Positions 7,657 through 14,112 of a stretch of 21,993 nucleotides of DNA are shown piece by piece. The notes under the pieces were generated by a model that worked only from the letters and a program-made list of their open reading frames with translations, did no database searches and had not been told where the DNA came from. The DNA is taken from positions 1 to 21,993 of IMG/VR virus record IMGVR_UViG_3300031758_000654; one strand, 5' to 3'. Within the stretch, counting starts at the first letter, position 1; the number at the start of each line of letters is the position of its first letter. The stretch comes from a virus. The translations under genes were made by a program, and so were the position numbers.

Positions 7657-8264
7657 TGTGCAATAAACAACTTGATAATTTTCTCCACATAGCAAGCGCC
7701 GAAGTTGGATACATTGAAGGCCCTGCCGATAATCAAACGAAGTATCAGAAGGCAAATCAAGCTTGGTGTGGCGCATTCGTCAATTGGTGTGCAAAGCAAG
7801 TTGGCTTGAAAATCCCTGACTGCACCTACACACCGGCAGGGGCGAAGGCATTTGCCGAGGCGAAGCGGTGGCAACTCGTTGCCGATGCCGAGCCAATGCC
7901 AGGTGACATCGTTTTTTTTGACTTTCCTGCCGATGGCATTGACCGCATCTCGCATGTCGGTATCGTGGAAGCAGTCAATCCCAATGGCACCGTCACCTGT
8001 ATTGAAGGAAACACCGCCCCCGACACTAAGGGTGATCAACGCAATGGCGGTCAGGTTGCGCGTAAGATTCGCGCCTACAAAGTCAAGAATCGGGGGAAAT
8101 TGAAACCCTCTTTGCCGGTGTTCATTGTGGGCTTCGGCAGACCTAAGTTCAAGGAGTGCAAATGCTCGACAAAGACAAACTCATCGCAGTCGGTAGCACC
8201 TACGCAAGAGCGGGAGCGGCAGCAGTCGCAGCTCTCTACCTCGCCGACCCATCACGCCCTCTAA
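7656..8264 (+). CDS. Endolysin, CHAP-domain peptidoglycan hydrolase
   Basis: This 202-residue protein contains a CHAP amidase/endopeptidase domain at residues about 5-160: nucleophile C38 in AWCGAFVNWC, the PGDIVFFDF strand, H100 in SHVGIVEAV, and E117/N119 in CIEGN. It would cut peptidoglycan peptide bonds at the end of infection. No cell-wall-binding domain is recognisable. The last 35 residues are polar and low in structure and are encoded over the start of the next gene, so they may be dispensable. There is no signal peptide, so it needs a holin for export. Confidence 0.9.
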   Translation: MCNKQLDNFLHIASAEVGYIEGPADNQTKYQKANQAWCGAFVNWCAKQVGLKIPDCTYTPAGAKAFAEAKRWQLVADAEPMPGDIVFFDFPADGIDRISHVGIVEAVNPNGTVTCIEGNTAPDTKGDQRNGGQVARKIRAYKVKNRGKLKPSLPVFIVGFGRPKFKECKCSTKTNSSQSVAPTQERERQQSQLSTSPTHHAL

Positions 8265-8359
8265 AAGATTATGTTGCCGCATTTGCGGCCGCAGTCATTG
8301 GCCCAATCTTGAAGGCCATTGATCCTAAAGCGACAGAGTTCGGTCGCGGAAGTAAGTAG
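8162..8359 (+). CDS. Putative holin (small hydrophobic protein)
   Basis: The ATG at 8162 is preceded five bases upstream by a perfect AAGGAG (8151-8156), so I prefer it to the in-frame GTG at 8156. The 65-residue protein has two hydrophobic stretches, about residues 16-28 (TYARAGAAAVAALYLA) and 38-53 (YVAAFAAAVIGPILKAI). These are separated by a Pro-containing turn, with charged ends, which resembles small two-segment r1t-like holins. Its first 103 bases overlap the endolysin in another frame. Holins form membrane lesions that release the endolysin. Confidence 0.6.
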   Translation: MLDKDKLIAVGSTYARAGAAAVAALYLADPSRPLKDYVAAFAAAVIGPILKAIDPKATEFGRGSK

Positions 8360-8362
8360 TCA

Positions 8363-8632
8363 ATGAATCGGGGGAAGATTTTGGATGAGGCAAAACGCCT
8401 CACCGCAACGGATCGCAATGAAATATATGGCGACCCTTATACAAATCACAAACGCATCGCAGACCTGTGGAGTGTTTATCTTGAAACTGAGATAAGCCCT
8501 TCACAGGTCGCTTTGTGTTTATCGCTTGTGAAAATTGCTCGTCTCATTGAGTCACCGAATCACTTAGATTCTTACATTGATTTAGCCGCTTATGGCGCCA
8601 TTGCGGGGGAGATTTCTGATGCATCTGAATAA
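8363..8632 (+). CDS. DUF6378-like phage protein
   Basis: This 89-residue helical protein has the pattern of a phage family annotated as DUF6378: a helix ILDEAKRLTATDRNEIYGDP, then NHKRIADLWSVYL, VALCLSLVKIARL and HLDSYIDLAAYGAIAGE. The function of that family is unknown; its conserved YGDP and DSYIDLAAY motifs suggest a small enzyme or nucleotide-binding role, but this is not proven. It lies four bases after the holin candidate and overlaps the glycosyltransferase start by 14 bases. The family name is from memory of conserved motifs, not from a search. Confidence 0.65.
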   Translation: MNRGKILDEAKRLTATDRNEIYGDPYTNHKRIADLWSVYLETEISPSQVALCLSLVKIARLIESPNHLDSYIDLAAYGAIAGEISDASE

Positions 8633-9296
8633 CAATGTCGTGCTTGTTCCTACTCGTGGCAGACCGAAGAACGCGGTGGAAGTATTGCAAGCCCACAAGG
8701 AGTTCTCGTGCCGGTCAGACATTCTCTTTGTCATTGACACTGATGACGATGAACTTGTGAACTATCGCAGCGCAGTTGGCGTGGAATATATTGTTGAAGT
8801 TGAAAACAAAACGCGAGGAATGGCCTATCCCATCAATGTCGCTGCCAAGAAATATGCCAATGAGTATGAGTTCTTCACCTTTATCGGCGACGACCACAGA
8901 TTCAGAACGCCTGATTGGGATGTCGTATTGATGCGAGCTATCGGCAACCGCCCTGGACTTGCCTATGGCAATGACCTTTTACAAGGCGAGAATCTGCCAA
9001 CTGCGGTGATGATGTCAGGTGCCATTGTCCGTGGTCTTGGCGGGATGGTGCCACCGAAGTTGAAGCATCTCTATCTTGACAACTTTTGGAAACACTTGGG
9101 TGAAGACATTGGCAACCTTTCATATTTGCCAGGCATTATCATTGAGCATTTGCATCCGATTGCTGGCAAAGCCGAATGGGATGAAGGCTATCGAGCAGTC
9201 AATGCTCGTGAGGTCTATTCCTTTGACGCCTTGATGTTTGATAACTACATCAAGAGCGAAGATTACGCAGTTCTCGTCAAGAATCTCAAACAATGA
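8619..9296 (+). CDS. Glycosyltransferase (GT-A fold, family 2-like)
   Basis: I chose the ATG at 8619 because GGGGGAG lies seven bases upstream, rather than the ATG at 8592 deep inside the previous gene. The 225-residue protein opens with VVLVPTRGRPKNAVEVL, the nucleotide-sugar-binding start of GT-A enzymes. It has an acidic metal-site motif FFTFIGDDHRFRTPDWD near residues 80-96, and an acceptor region with MVPPKLKHLYLDNFWKHLGE. Such enzymes move a sugar from a nucleotide donor. No membrane segment is present. It forms a coupled cassette with the two genes downstream (four-base overlap), suggesting one pathway. Confidence 0.8.
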   Translation: MHLNNNVVLVPTRGRPKNAVEVLQAHKEFSCRSDILFVIDTDDDELVNYRSAVGVEYIVEVENKTRGMAYPINVAAKKYANEYEFFTFIGDDHRFRTPDWDVVLMRAIGNRPGLAYGNDLLQGENLPTAVMMSGAIVRGLGGMVPPKLKHLYLDNFWKHLGEDIGNLSYLPGIIIEHLHPIAGKAEWDEGYRAVNAREVYSFDALMFDNYIKSEDYAVLVKNLKQ

Positions 9297-10036
9297 AGTG
9301 CATTGCCTTCTCGCTCTATGGCAATGAGCCTCGCTACACCATAGGCGCCATCAAGAACGCGATTCTTGCTTCACGATATTTTCCCTTTGACGATGGCTTC
9401 ATTGTTCGCTTCTATATCAGCGTCAATTCAAGCGTTGATGAATCCATCATCTCAACTTTAGAACGAGTCAAAGGTGTGCAAATCGGCATCGTTGGCGAAC
9501 CTGAAGATCATCGGGCGAAGTTGTGGCGTTACTATGCCTTTTCTGATCCGCAATTCGACGCCGTCATCTGTCGTGATGTTGACGCTCGCCTGTCCTTTCG
9601 GGATCGAGTAGCTCACGAAGACTGGGAGCAGTCAGGTCTTGATTATCACATCATCAAAGACCATCCAAGCGGTCACGACTATCCCATCTCTGCCGGTATG
9701 TTTGCGGGCAAGACAAAGAATTTGCGCGATATGGAAAAGCAAATCAAAGACGCCAATGTCGGCAACTATTACACCACCGACCAAGACTTCTTGGCTTCAC
9801 AGATTTATCCACGCATCAAGGATTCAGTCCTTATTCACGATCCGTATTACGACACCAAGGTTGAAGGCGATTCGATTCGCACTAGGATTCCCTGCGATGC
9901 TCCGACGCCCTTGTCACACATAGGCGCAGCTCTCAATGCCGATGACACCTTTGTCTTTGATGTTGACCGAAAACTGAACGCATCTGATGGTTACTCTGAA
10001 AAATATGAATACGAAAGCGACAGGTGGGGGAAATGA
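9293..10036 (+). CDS. Second glycosyltransferase-like protein
   Basis: This 247-residue protein starts at an ATG overlapping the previous stop (ATGA). The N terminus CIAFSLYGNEPRYTIGAIKN and the DxD-type motif FDAVICRDVDARLSF (residues about 88-102) are typical of GT-A-fold transferases that handle nucleotide sugars with a metal ion. A later segment HDYPISAGMFAGK and YYTTDQDFLASQIYP could form the acceptor site. It shows little similarity to its neighbour, so the pair is not a simple duplication. The family assignment is by motif only; it could be a capsule- or teichoic-acid-type transferase. Confidence 0.7.
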   Translation: MKCIAFSLYGNEPRYTIGAIKNAILASRYFPFDDGFIVRFYISVNSSVDESIISTLERVKGVQIGIVGEPEDHRAKLWRYYAFSDPQFDAVICRDVDARLSFRDRVAHEDWEQSGLDYHIIKDHPSGHDYPISAGMFAGKTKNLRDMEKQIKDANVGNYYTTDQDFLASQIYPRIKDSVLIHDPYYDTKVEGDSIRTRIPCDAPTPLSHIGAALNADDTFVFDVDRKLNASDGYSEKYEYESDRWGK

Positions 10037-10896
10037 AAATCCTGATTACAGGTGACGAAGGCTTTGTTGGCACAAACTTCAAGAAGCATCTTGATAGCAA
10101 GAACAACCACATCACCGGCATTGACCTCAAAAGTGGCAGAGATGTCCGTGACTTCTTCGCCAAAGATGACACCAAATTTGATGTTGTCATTCATCTCGCG
10201 GCGATTGTCGGTGGCCGCGCCACTATTGAGGGGAACCCTTTGGCGGTTGCCGCCGACCTCGCCATTGATGCCGACCTCTTCCAATGGGCGCTTCGCACTC
10301 GCCCTGGTCATATCGTCTATTTCTCATCATCTGCCGCTTATCCGATCTATTTGCAGCGGGTTGAATACAAACAGAGCCTGAAAGAGTGGGATATAAATCT
10401 TGACCACATTCGCACACCTGATTTCACCTATGGGTGGGCAAAGTTGTCAGGTGAGATGCTTGCCGGTTATGCCAGGGCAGAAGGCTTGAAGGTCACAGTT
10501 TTGCGACCATTTAGCGGATATGGAAGCGACCAAAGCCTTGACTATCCCTTCCCATCTTTTATCAAGCGAGCCAAAGAGAAGGCGACACCTTTTGATGTAT
10601 GGGGTCGAGGAACTCAGGTGCGCGACTTCATTCATATTGAAGATGTTGTGCGAGCTACCTTTGAAGCCATTACAAACAAAGTTGAAGTCTCAAATCTCTG
10701 CACAGGAAGAGCAACCTCATTCATTGAATTGGCAGAACTAGCGATGATGCAGGCGGGATATTTGGCGGAAATACGAACCAACCCGAAGGCACCTGTCGGG
10801 GTTGCCTATCGGGTCGGTGATCCTAAGAAGATGCTCTCGTTCTACGAGCCGAAGATTTCGTTGGAAGAAGGCATTGCTCGCGCTTTTGCCGACTAG
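10033..10896 (+). CDS. NAD-dependent epimerase/dehydratase (extended SDR)
   Basis: The 287-residue protein begins MKILITGDEGFVGTNF, giving the Rossmann TGxxGFxG motif at residues 6-13. It continues with DVVIHLAAIVGG, the FSSSAAYP substrate/serine strand and the catalytic pair YGWAK (Y-x3-K), then RPFSGYG and VRDFIHIEDVV. These mark extended short-chain dehydrogenases such as UDP-sugar 4-epimerases and dTDP/GDP-sugar dehydratases. I start at the ATG at 10033, with GTGGGGG just upstream, rather than at the GTG at 10024; it overlaps the previous stop (ATGA). It probably makes the sugar donor used by the two transferases. It ends tail-to-tail with the leftward operon, overlapping by four bases. 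Confidence 0.85.
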   Translation: MKILITGDEGFVGTNFKKHLDSKNNHITGIDLKSGRDVRDFFAKDDTKFDVVIHLAAIVGGRATIEGNPLAVAADLAIDADLFQWALRTRPGHIVYFSSSAAYPIYLQRVEYKQSLKEWDINLDHIRTPDFTYGWAKLSGEMLAGYARAEGLKVTVLRPFSGYGSDQSLDYPFPSFIKRAKEKATPFDVWGRGTQVRDFIHIEDVVRATFEAITNKVEVSNLCTGRATSFIELAELAMMQAGYLAEIRTNPKAPVGVAYRVGDPKKMLSFYEPKISLEEGIARAFAD

Positions 10897-11129
10897 AACT
10901 GTTGCTCCATCTTGTTGATGGTGCGGTTGACATATTTAGGCCCAAGCCAATTCACAAACCATTGTGGAAAGGCGAAGGGCTTGCGTGCCTTGACAGGCAT
11001 TACAAGCAGAAGCAGTGGAATCCACAAGCCATAGAAGACTGACATCAGAGTCCAAAAGATGACGCTGCGACCCACGCTGAAAGCGTAGAACGCCGTGAAG
11101 AGAACAATGAGCAAATCAAGTCCATTCAT
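10893..11129 (-). CDS. Small membrane protein, last gene of leftward operon
   Basis: This 78-residue protein has two or three hydrophobic segments (about residues 3-17 LDLLIVLFTAFYAFS; 23-44 VIFWTLMSVFYGLWIPLLLLV), followed by a basic, aromatic tail (ARKPFAFPQWFVNWLGPKY). Its ATG follows the stop of the primase-polymerase gene with no gap (TAAATG), so translation is coupled. It ends within the last four bases of the epimerase gene on the other strand, and no terminator separates the two convergent units. Function unknown; a membrane protein expressed with regulators might serve superinfection exclusion, but this is speculation. Confidence 0.65.
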   Translation of the reverse strand: MNGLDLLIVLFTAFYAFSVGRSVIFWTLMSVFYGLWIPLLLLVMPVKARKPFAFPQWFVNWLGPKYVNRTINKMEQQF

Positions 11130-11588
11130 TTAGCACCATCCCATCACAGGCGCAGGTTGAATGTCTTTGACTATTTCGTAGAACTTTCCGTTCTCGTGTT
11201 GTGATCCTGCGGTCACGACATAGCCATTGAACTTGATGTCAACTCCTTGGCGCAATTTGCCACCAAAGGTGGCATTCGCAGGTGCCTGATAGTAGAGATG
11301 CAGACCATCGCCGGTGGCGACTGTGAAGGTGTCAAGTTCTAAACCTTCTGTGGTTCCGCCATTGCGAAAGTCCACATCCAAGACAACAAGATTGCTTGGC
11401 GCACAAGCGATGCCAATGTTGAGAAGCGGTGACCTCTCAAACCATTTCTTGACTGTGGCGGGCTTATTCGAGGCCGACTTATATCCCTGCTTTGCGATAG
11501 GAAAGAAGGGAACCTTTGCCTGCGGGTAGCAAGGCAAGACATACCAACCGCGCTCGGCAAAGGCGGTGGCGATTTCGGCGGTCGTCAT
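11130..11588 (-). CDS. Stand-alone primase-polymerase (PrimPol/AEP) domain protein
   Basis: This 152-residue protein is a single bifunctional primase-polymerase N-terminal-type domain. The AEP motifs are all present: motif I VVLDVDFRNGG (D71, D73), motif II GDGLHLYY (H97) and motif III GVDIKF (D117). The opening AFAERGWYVLPCYPQAKVP is the usual start of the fold. It lacks any helicase or C-terminal domain, unlike the large enzyme at 17592-19652. It may prime DNA, act as a repair or translesion polymerase, or serve a small replicon. Its ATG overlaps the upstream RHH gene stop (ATGA). Confidence 0.8.
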   Translation of the reverse strand: MTTAEIATAFAERGWYVLPCYPQAKVPFFPIAKQGYKSASNKPATVKKWFERSPLLNIGIACAPSNLVVLDVDFRNGGTTEGLELDTFTVATGDGLHLYYQAPANATFGGKLRQGVDIKFNGYVVTAGSQHENGKFYEIVKDIQPAPVMGWC

Positions 11589-11710
11589 TTGACGAACTCC
11601 TTGAGGAAATCAACGATTACTTCTGAGACTGTCTTGCCTTCTGACTTTGCCTTTACCATCGCCCGACGCCACAGTTGTTCGCTAACGCGGATGGATCGAA
11701 TCTTTTTCAT
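11585..11710 (-). CDS. Ribbon-helix-helix (Arc/CopG-like) DNA-binding protein
   Basis: This 41-residue protein starts MKKIRSIRVSEQLWRRAMVK and continues to a second helix, TVSEVIVDFLKEFV. A short basic beta strand (KIRSIRVS) followed by two helices, with a Thr-Val-Ser helix cap, is the classic ribbon-helix-helix dimer layout. Such proteins usually repress their own operon. It overlaps the genes on both sides by four bases (ATGA), so it is firmly part of the leftward operon. An antitoxin role is possible, but no toxin-like partner is recognisable. The gene is short, but its overlaps and fold pattern make it convincing. Confidence 0.75.
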   Translation of the reverse strand: MKKIRSIRVSEQLWRRAMVKAKSEGKTVSEVIVDFLKEFVK

Positions 11711-11898
11711 ATAAGTTCAATTCCCTTCTTTAGCATTAGTTGAGTGACTCGTGTGCGCGTTGCATCAATAGTCTTTTCAACATTCCCATATCGTTCTTGA
11801 TGATGTTCATAGCCAAAACTTCCCTCAGAACCAAGCAATTCTGCTTCATACAAAGAAAGAGCCTCATTGATAATCTGCCAATCCTTTTTGGTAATCAC
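11707..11898 (-). CDS. Small hypothetical protein in leftward operon
   Basis: This 63-residue mostly helical protein starts at a GTG whose last bases overlap the previous stop (GTGA), with AAGGTGG upstream as ribosome site. It contains WQIINEALSLYEAELL, a His-Glu-rich middle (YEHHQERYGNVEKTID) and a basic C-terminal helix (TRTRVTQLMLKKGIELI). No zinc-binding or catalytic pattern is evident. The operon context suggests it works with the regulators around it. I do not recognise the family. Confidence 0.6.
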   Translation of the reverse strand: MITKKDWQIINEALSLYEAELLGSEGSFGYEHHQERYGNVEKTIDATRTRVTQLMLKKGIELI

Positions 11899-12023
11899 TG
11901 CGACACCACCTTGTCTTTATGAGTTGCGTTGATGTGATTTGTCAAAGTCTGATGCGCAAACCCACTGCGCACTTCAATTTCTCTGCCACAGATAGGGCAG
12001 GCAACAATGCGATTGCTTGGCAT
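11895..12023 (-). CDS. C2H2-type zinc-finger microprotein
   Basis: This 42-residue protein contains C9-x2-C12, then 17 residues, then H30-x4-H35 (ACPICGREIEVRSGFAHQ, then LTNHINATH). The pattern matches a single C2H2 zinc finger of the kind seen in phage and bacterial small DNA-binding proteins. It starts at an ATG that overlaps the upstream gene stop (TAATG), and its own stop overlaps the next GTG start. It could bind DNA or act as a protein-protein adaptor. It is real by its tight coupling and the zinc pattern. Confidence 0.7.
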   Translation of the reverse strand: MPSNRIVACPICGREIEVRSGFAHQTLTNHINATHKDKVVSQ

Positions 12024-12259
12024 TATGCACGCAACTTTTCTGCGACAATCGCGTTGACAAATTCTTCAGCACAATCTTCGCACCACAACTCTGATTCGTT
12101 GTGGTTTGTCCACAAACGCTTCTTGTTTGTATCTTGAATGAAAATTTTGTGAACCTCACACATCAAAACCCACTTGCCACCATCTTCTTCTGACAAGCCG
12201 AACCAATTAACACTCGCCATTGTGACGAGTCCGTTTTTTGCTACTCTTTGCTGAATCAT
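12023..12259 (-). CDS. Putative zinc-binding small protein, first gene of leftward operon
   Basis: I start this 78-residue protein at the ATG at 12259, with GAAGGAAGG seven bases upstream; the longer open frame from 12328 would start within the promoter. It has C-x2-H (MCEVHKIF) and, about 23 residues later, C-x2-C (LWCEDCAEEF), a likely single zinc site. The context is a leader of about 40 bases behind a strong promoter at 12306-12335. It is the first of six coupled genes. Function unknown; a small regulatory or anti-host protein is plausible. Confidence 0.65.
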   Translation of the reverse strand: MIQQRVAKNGLVTMASVNWFGLSEEDGGKWVLMCEVHKIFIQDTNKKRLWTNHNESELWCEDCAEEFVNAIVAEKLRA

Positions 12260-12305
12260 TGTCTTGCCTTCCTTCGGAGCTACTACCTTTCGCCCCAATG
12301 AGAGA

Positions 12306-12335
12306 ATTAGAGCATCTCGTCTATACACCTGTCAA
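12306..12335 (-). promoter_or_regulatory. Leftward sigma70-type promoter
   Basis: Read on the minus strand, TTGACA (12335-12330, perfect -35) is followed after 18 bases by TCTAAT (12311-12306, five of six matches to -10). Transcription would start near 12299 and give a leader of about 40 bases before the ATG at 12259. It drives the six-gene leftward operon. It is the best promoter match I can find in the window. Confidence 0.65.
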
Positions 12336-12397
12336 TACATAGGCAATTAGGCGGTTCGGCGTGTCGCCCTCTAGGATGTCAGACCTTCCCCTCATAC

Positions 12398-12406
12398 TTA
12401 TCCACA
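12398..12406 (+). promoter_or_regulatory. DnaA-box-like site
   Basis: TTATCCACA is a perfect match to the bacterial DnaA box (TTATNCACA). It lies between the divergent leftward promoter and the rightward early genes. The 14 bases at 12399-12412 recur exactly at 20108-20121, where two more boxes are found. It could be a replication-linked or regulatory site; a chance match is possible, as the motif is only nine bases. Confidence 0.4.
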
Positions 12407-12426
12407 AGTCAGATGGAAGGGGTTTT

Positions 12427-12579
12427 ATGCAATATCTGATATTCGGGGGCGTAATCGCCTCTCTAGGGCTTCTGTGGGCCATTCTAAGCCTGCACGACGA
12501 CCCTTTGAAGGAAGGCATCAAACAGGCTCAGGCGTGGGAAACGGCCCAAAAGCGACTCCGCAAGGTGATGCCTGAATGA
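12427..12579 (+). CDS. Small single-span membrane protein
   Basis: I start this 50-residue protein at the ATG at 12427, which has GGAAGGGG just upstream, not at the GTG at 12361. One hydrophobic segment (residues 3-20, YLIFGGVIASLGLLWAIL) is followed by a polar helix (DPLKEGIKQAQAWETAQKRL). It would sit in the host membrane with its tail in the cytoplasm. It is the first gene of the rightward early unit and overlaps the next gene (ATGA). Function unknown. Confidence 0.6.
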   Translation: MQYLIFGGVIASLGLLWAILSLHDDPLKEGIKQAQAWETAQKRLRKVMPE

Positions 12580-12911
12580 GCCTATTCTCAGTTCACAATG
12601 CAAGCGATGGCACCTTTGTCCTCTACCTTGAGGAACAGGATGCCAATCTCGATCTTCTTGAAGATGTCGTCGGGCAGGTGCCTCTGTTAGCTCTTTCTCG
12701 TCTAGCAGAGCATTCACAAATTGAATCGCTCAAGTCCGAGCAAGCAGCCAGGCTCTTGGATAAAGTGCGATCGCAACTGCCCGATGTATGCGTCAAGGTG
12801 GCCTCCATCACCGAAGACGAGGCGTTGGCGTTGGCGGAACAACTGATTATGTCAGTGAAGTTCGCCCGCGCCGTCGCCGGTAAATCAACGAAACTAGAGT
12901 TGGTCAAATAA
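12576..12911 (+). CDS. Hypothetical early protein
   Basis: This 111-residue acidic, mainly helical protein overlaps the genes on both sides by four bases and one base respectively. It contains a beta start (FSVHNASDGTFVLYLEE) and helices such as ITEDEALALAEQLIMSVKFARA. No catalytic or metal motif is visible. Its place directly before the resolvase-like nuclease suggests a role in early DNA metabolism or host takeover. I do not recognise the family. Confidence 0.6.
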   Translation: MSLFSVHNASDGTFVLYLEEQDANLDLLEDVVGQVPLLALSRLAEHSQIESLKSEQAARLLDKVRSQLPDVCVKVASITEDEALALAEQLIMSVKFARAVAGKSTKLELVK

Positions 12912-13261
12912 TGGCTAATCCCAATGGTCGCAAAGGCTCTGCCTTTGAAATCGGAGTTCTCAAGTGGTTGCGTTCTCGTGGTGTCACCGCAGAGCGTTTG
13001 CGTCTATCGGGATCACAAGATGAAGGAGACATTGTTGCGTTCATTGCTGGCAAGACTTATGTGTTGGAACTCAAGAACCGCAAATCAATCTCGCTTCCGA
13101 CCTTTTGGGATGAGGCCTGCAAAGAAGCCAAAAACTATGCAAAGGCGCGGGGGCTTGAAGTAACACCACCATCATTTGTTGTGGTCAAGCGTCGCAATGC
13201 ATCTATTGAACGAGCTTTCGTTATCCAAGACCTTGAATCCTGGTTAGGTGAAAGACAATAG
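12911..13261 (+). CDS. Holliday junction resolvase-like PD-(D/E)XK nuclease
   Basis: This 116-residue protein has the core of an archaeal-type (Hjc-like) resolvase: GRKGSAFEIGVLKWL with E13, SGSQDEGDIVAF with D40, and YVLELKNRKS with E53-x-K55. It continues with a helix for dimer contacts (FWDEACKEAKNYAKARG) and a strand PSFVVVKRR. These residues form the metal site that cuts branched DNA. It probably resolves replication or recombination intermediates before packaging. It starts on the last base of the previous stop (TAATG). A related restriction-type nuclease cannot be excluded by sequence alone. Confidence 0.75.
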   Translation: MANPNGRKGSAFEIGVLKWLRSRGVTAERLRLSGSQDEGDIVAFIAGKTYVLELKNRKSISLPTFWDEACKEAKNYAKARGLEVTPPSFVVVKRRNASIERAFVIQDLESWLGERQ

Positions 13262-13731
13262 TGAATGCTCTACAATCGTTCTTCCCAACATTGCCACTGC
13301 TACCGCAAGCAAGTTGTCGAGGCATATTCAATCCAAACTTATTTTTTCCCGAATCAAGAGAACAAGAGGCAAAGTGTCTCCCAATCGTGCGTGCAATATG
13401 CGCCGGTTGTCCTGAACGAAAGGAGTGCTTGGACTACGCGCTCAAAGAACAGATACCTCACGGAATATGGGCAGGCACCACGCCTGCACAACGAGGTTTC
13501 GGACAAGGCTTTAGGAATCGAAAGACCGGCAGAATGAACCGATCCGATGCGATTAGAAGCCTTCATTCCTTTGGGCGAACACCGAAAGAAATCGCAGATA
13601 CTTTGAGAATTGAGTTGGCGTATGTCACTCAGGTTCTCAAGCGAGCTGCGAAATTGGAAGGAGAATCCCAATTACTCAACGCAGAAAAACATTCAGGGGA
13701 ATCATCATCATCATCGGAGTCAGCGCAATGA
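13261..13731 (+). CDS. WhiB-family regulator with C-terminal helix-turn-helix
   Basis: The 156-residue protein starts at a GTG that overlaps the previous stop. It carries the WhiB iron-sulfur cysteines: C19, then C47-x2-C50-x5-C56 (AICAGCPERKEC), and the turn GIWAGTTPAQR. These bind a 4Fe-4S cluster, and WhiB proteins act with the host sigma factor region 4. After residue 90 it has an extra HTH-like segment (FGRTPKEIADTLRIEL, then VTQVLKRA), unlike most short phage WhiB proteins. It ends in a serine run encoded by a TCA repeat that overlaps the next gene. C39 is an extra cysteine. Confidence 0.9.
   Translation: MNALQSFFPTLPLLPQASCRGIFNPNLFFPESREQEAKCLPIVRAICAGCPERKECLDYALKEQIPHGIWAGTTPAQRGFGQGFRNRKTGRMNRSDAIRSLHSFGRTPKEIADTLRIELAYVTQVLKRAAKLEGESQLLNAEKHSGESSSSSESAQ
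13656..13673 (+). promoter_or_regulatory. Strong ribosome site before a possible ATT start
   Basis: GGAAGGAG (13656-13663) lies seven bases before ATT at 13671. In that frame 19 extra residues precede the ATG at 13728, and no ATG, GTG or TTG occurs upstream as far as the stop at 13611. Starting at ATT would give a full signal peptide. ATT starts are rare but known, for example infC of E. coli. A weaker GGAG at 13716-13719 serves the ATG. Confidence 0.4.
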
Positions 13732-14099
13732 CCTCGATGTTCGTCAATGCAGCTTTCGCACCGCAACCGGCAGTGCCTGCATCGGTTATCTACAAAGAAC
13801 GACCAATCTTGGATCAAGTTGATGCGAAGAAATTGGCAAAGGCTTTGTTGACCAAGCAAGAGTATTCCTGTCTTACAAAATTGTTAGGCAAGGAGTCAGC
13901 GTGGAAGGCATCGGCAAAGAACCCGACATCTTCCGCCAAAGGAATTGGGCAGTTGCTTGATTCCACTTATCGCAATCTTGGGATGAAACATTCCCAAGCC
14001 TCGGTGCCGCAACTCGTGGCAACGCTCGCCTATATCCACAGGCGCCATGTGACTGCCTGCAATGCCTGGCAGTTCTTCAAAGAGAATAACTATTACTGA
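13728..14099 (+). CDS. Lytic transglycosylase-like (SLT/lysozyme-fold) protein
   Basis: The conserved core is YSCLTKLLGKESAWKASAKN with catalytic E56, then SSAKGIGQLLDSTYRNLG, then VATLAYIHRRHVTACNAWQF. This is the goose-lysozyme/SLT pattern found in actinobacterial secreted muralytic proteins. Cysteines C48 and C111 would form the disulfide typical of exported members. With the ATG start the protein has 123 residues and only a partial hydrophobic leader ending NAAFA. With an ATT start at 13671 it gains RRKTFRGIIIIIGVSAM, making a complete signal peptide with an A-x-A cleavage site. It may act on the host wall, yet it lies among DNA genes, far from the lysis cassette. Confidence 0.7.
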   Translation: MTSMFVNAAFAPQPAVPASVIYKERPILDQVDAKKLAKALLTKQEYSCLTKLLGKESAWKASAKNPTSSAKGIGQLLDSTYRNLGMKHSQASVPQLVATLAYIHRRHVTACNAWQFFKENNYY

Positions 14100-14112
14100 T
14101 TCGAGGGGATCA

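Noticed and set aside
12361-12426. GTG-initiated extension of the small membrane protein, and a possible rightward promoter with TAGGAT at 12373-12378
   Set aside because: The extension has no ribosome site, while the ATG at 12427 has an excellent one. The -10-like element has no -35 match at the right distance.
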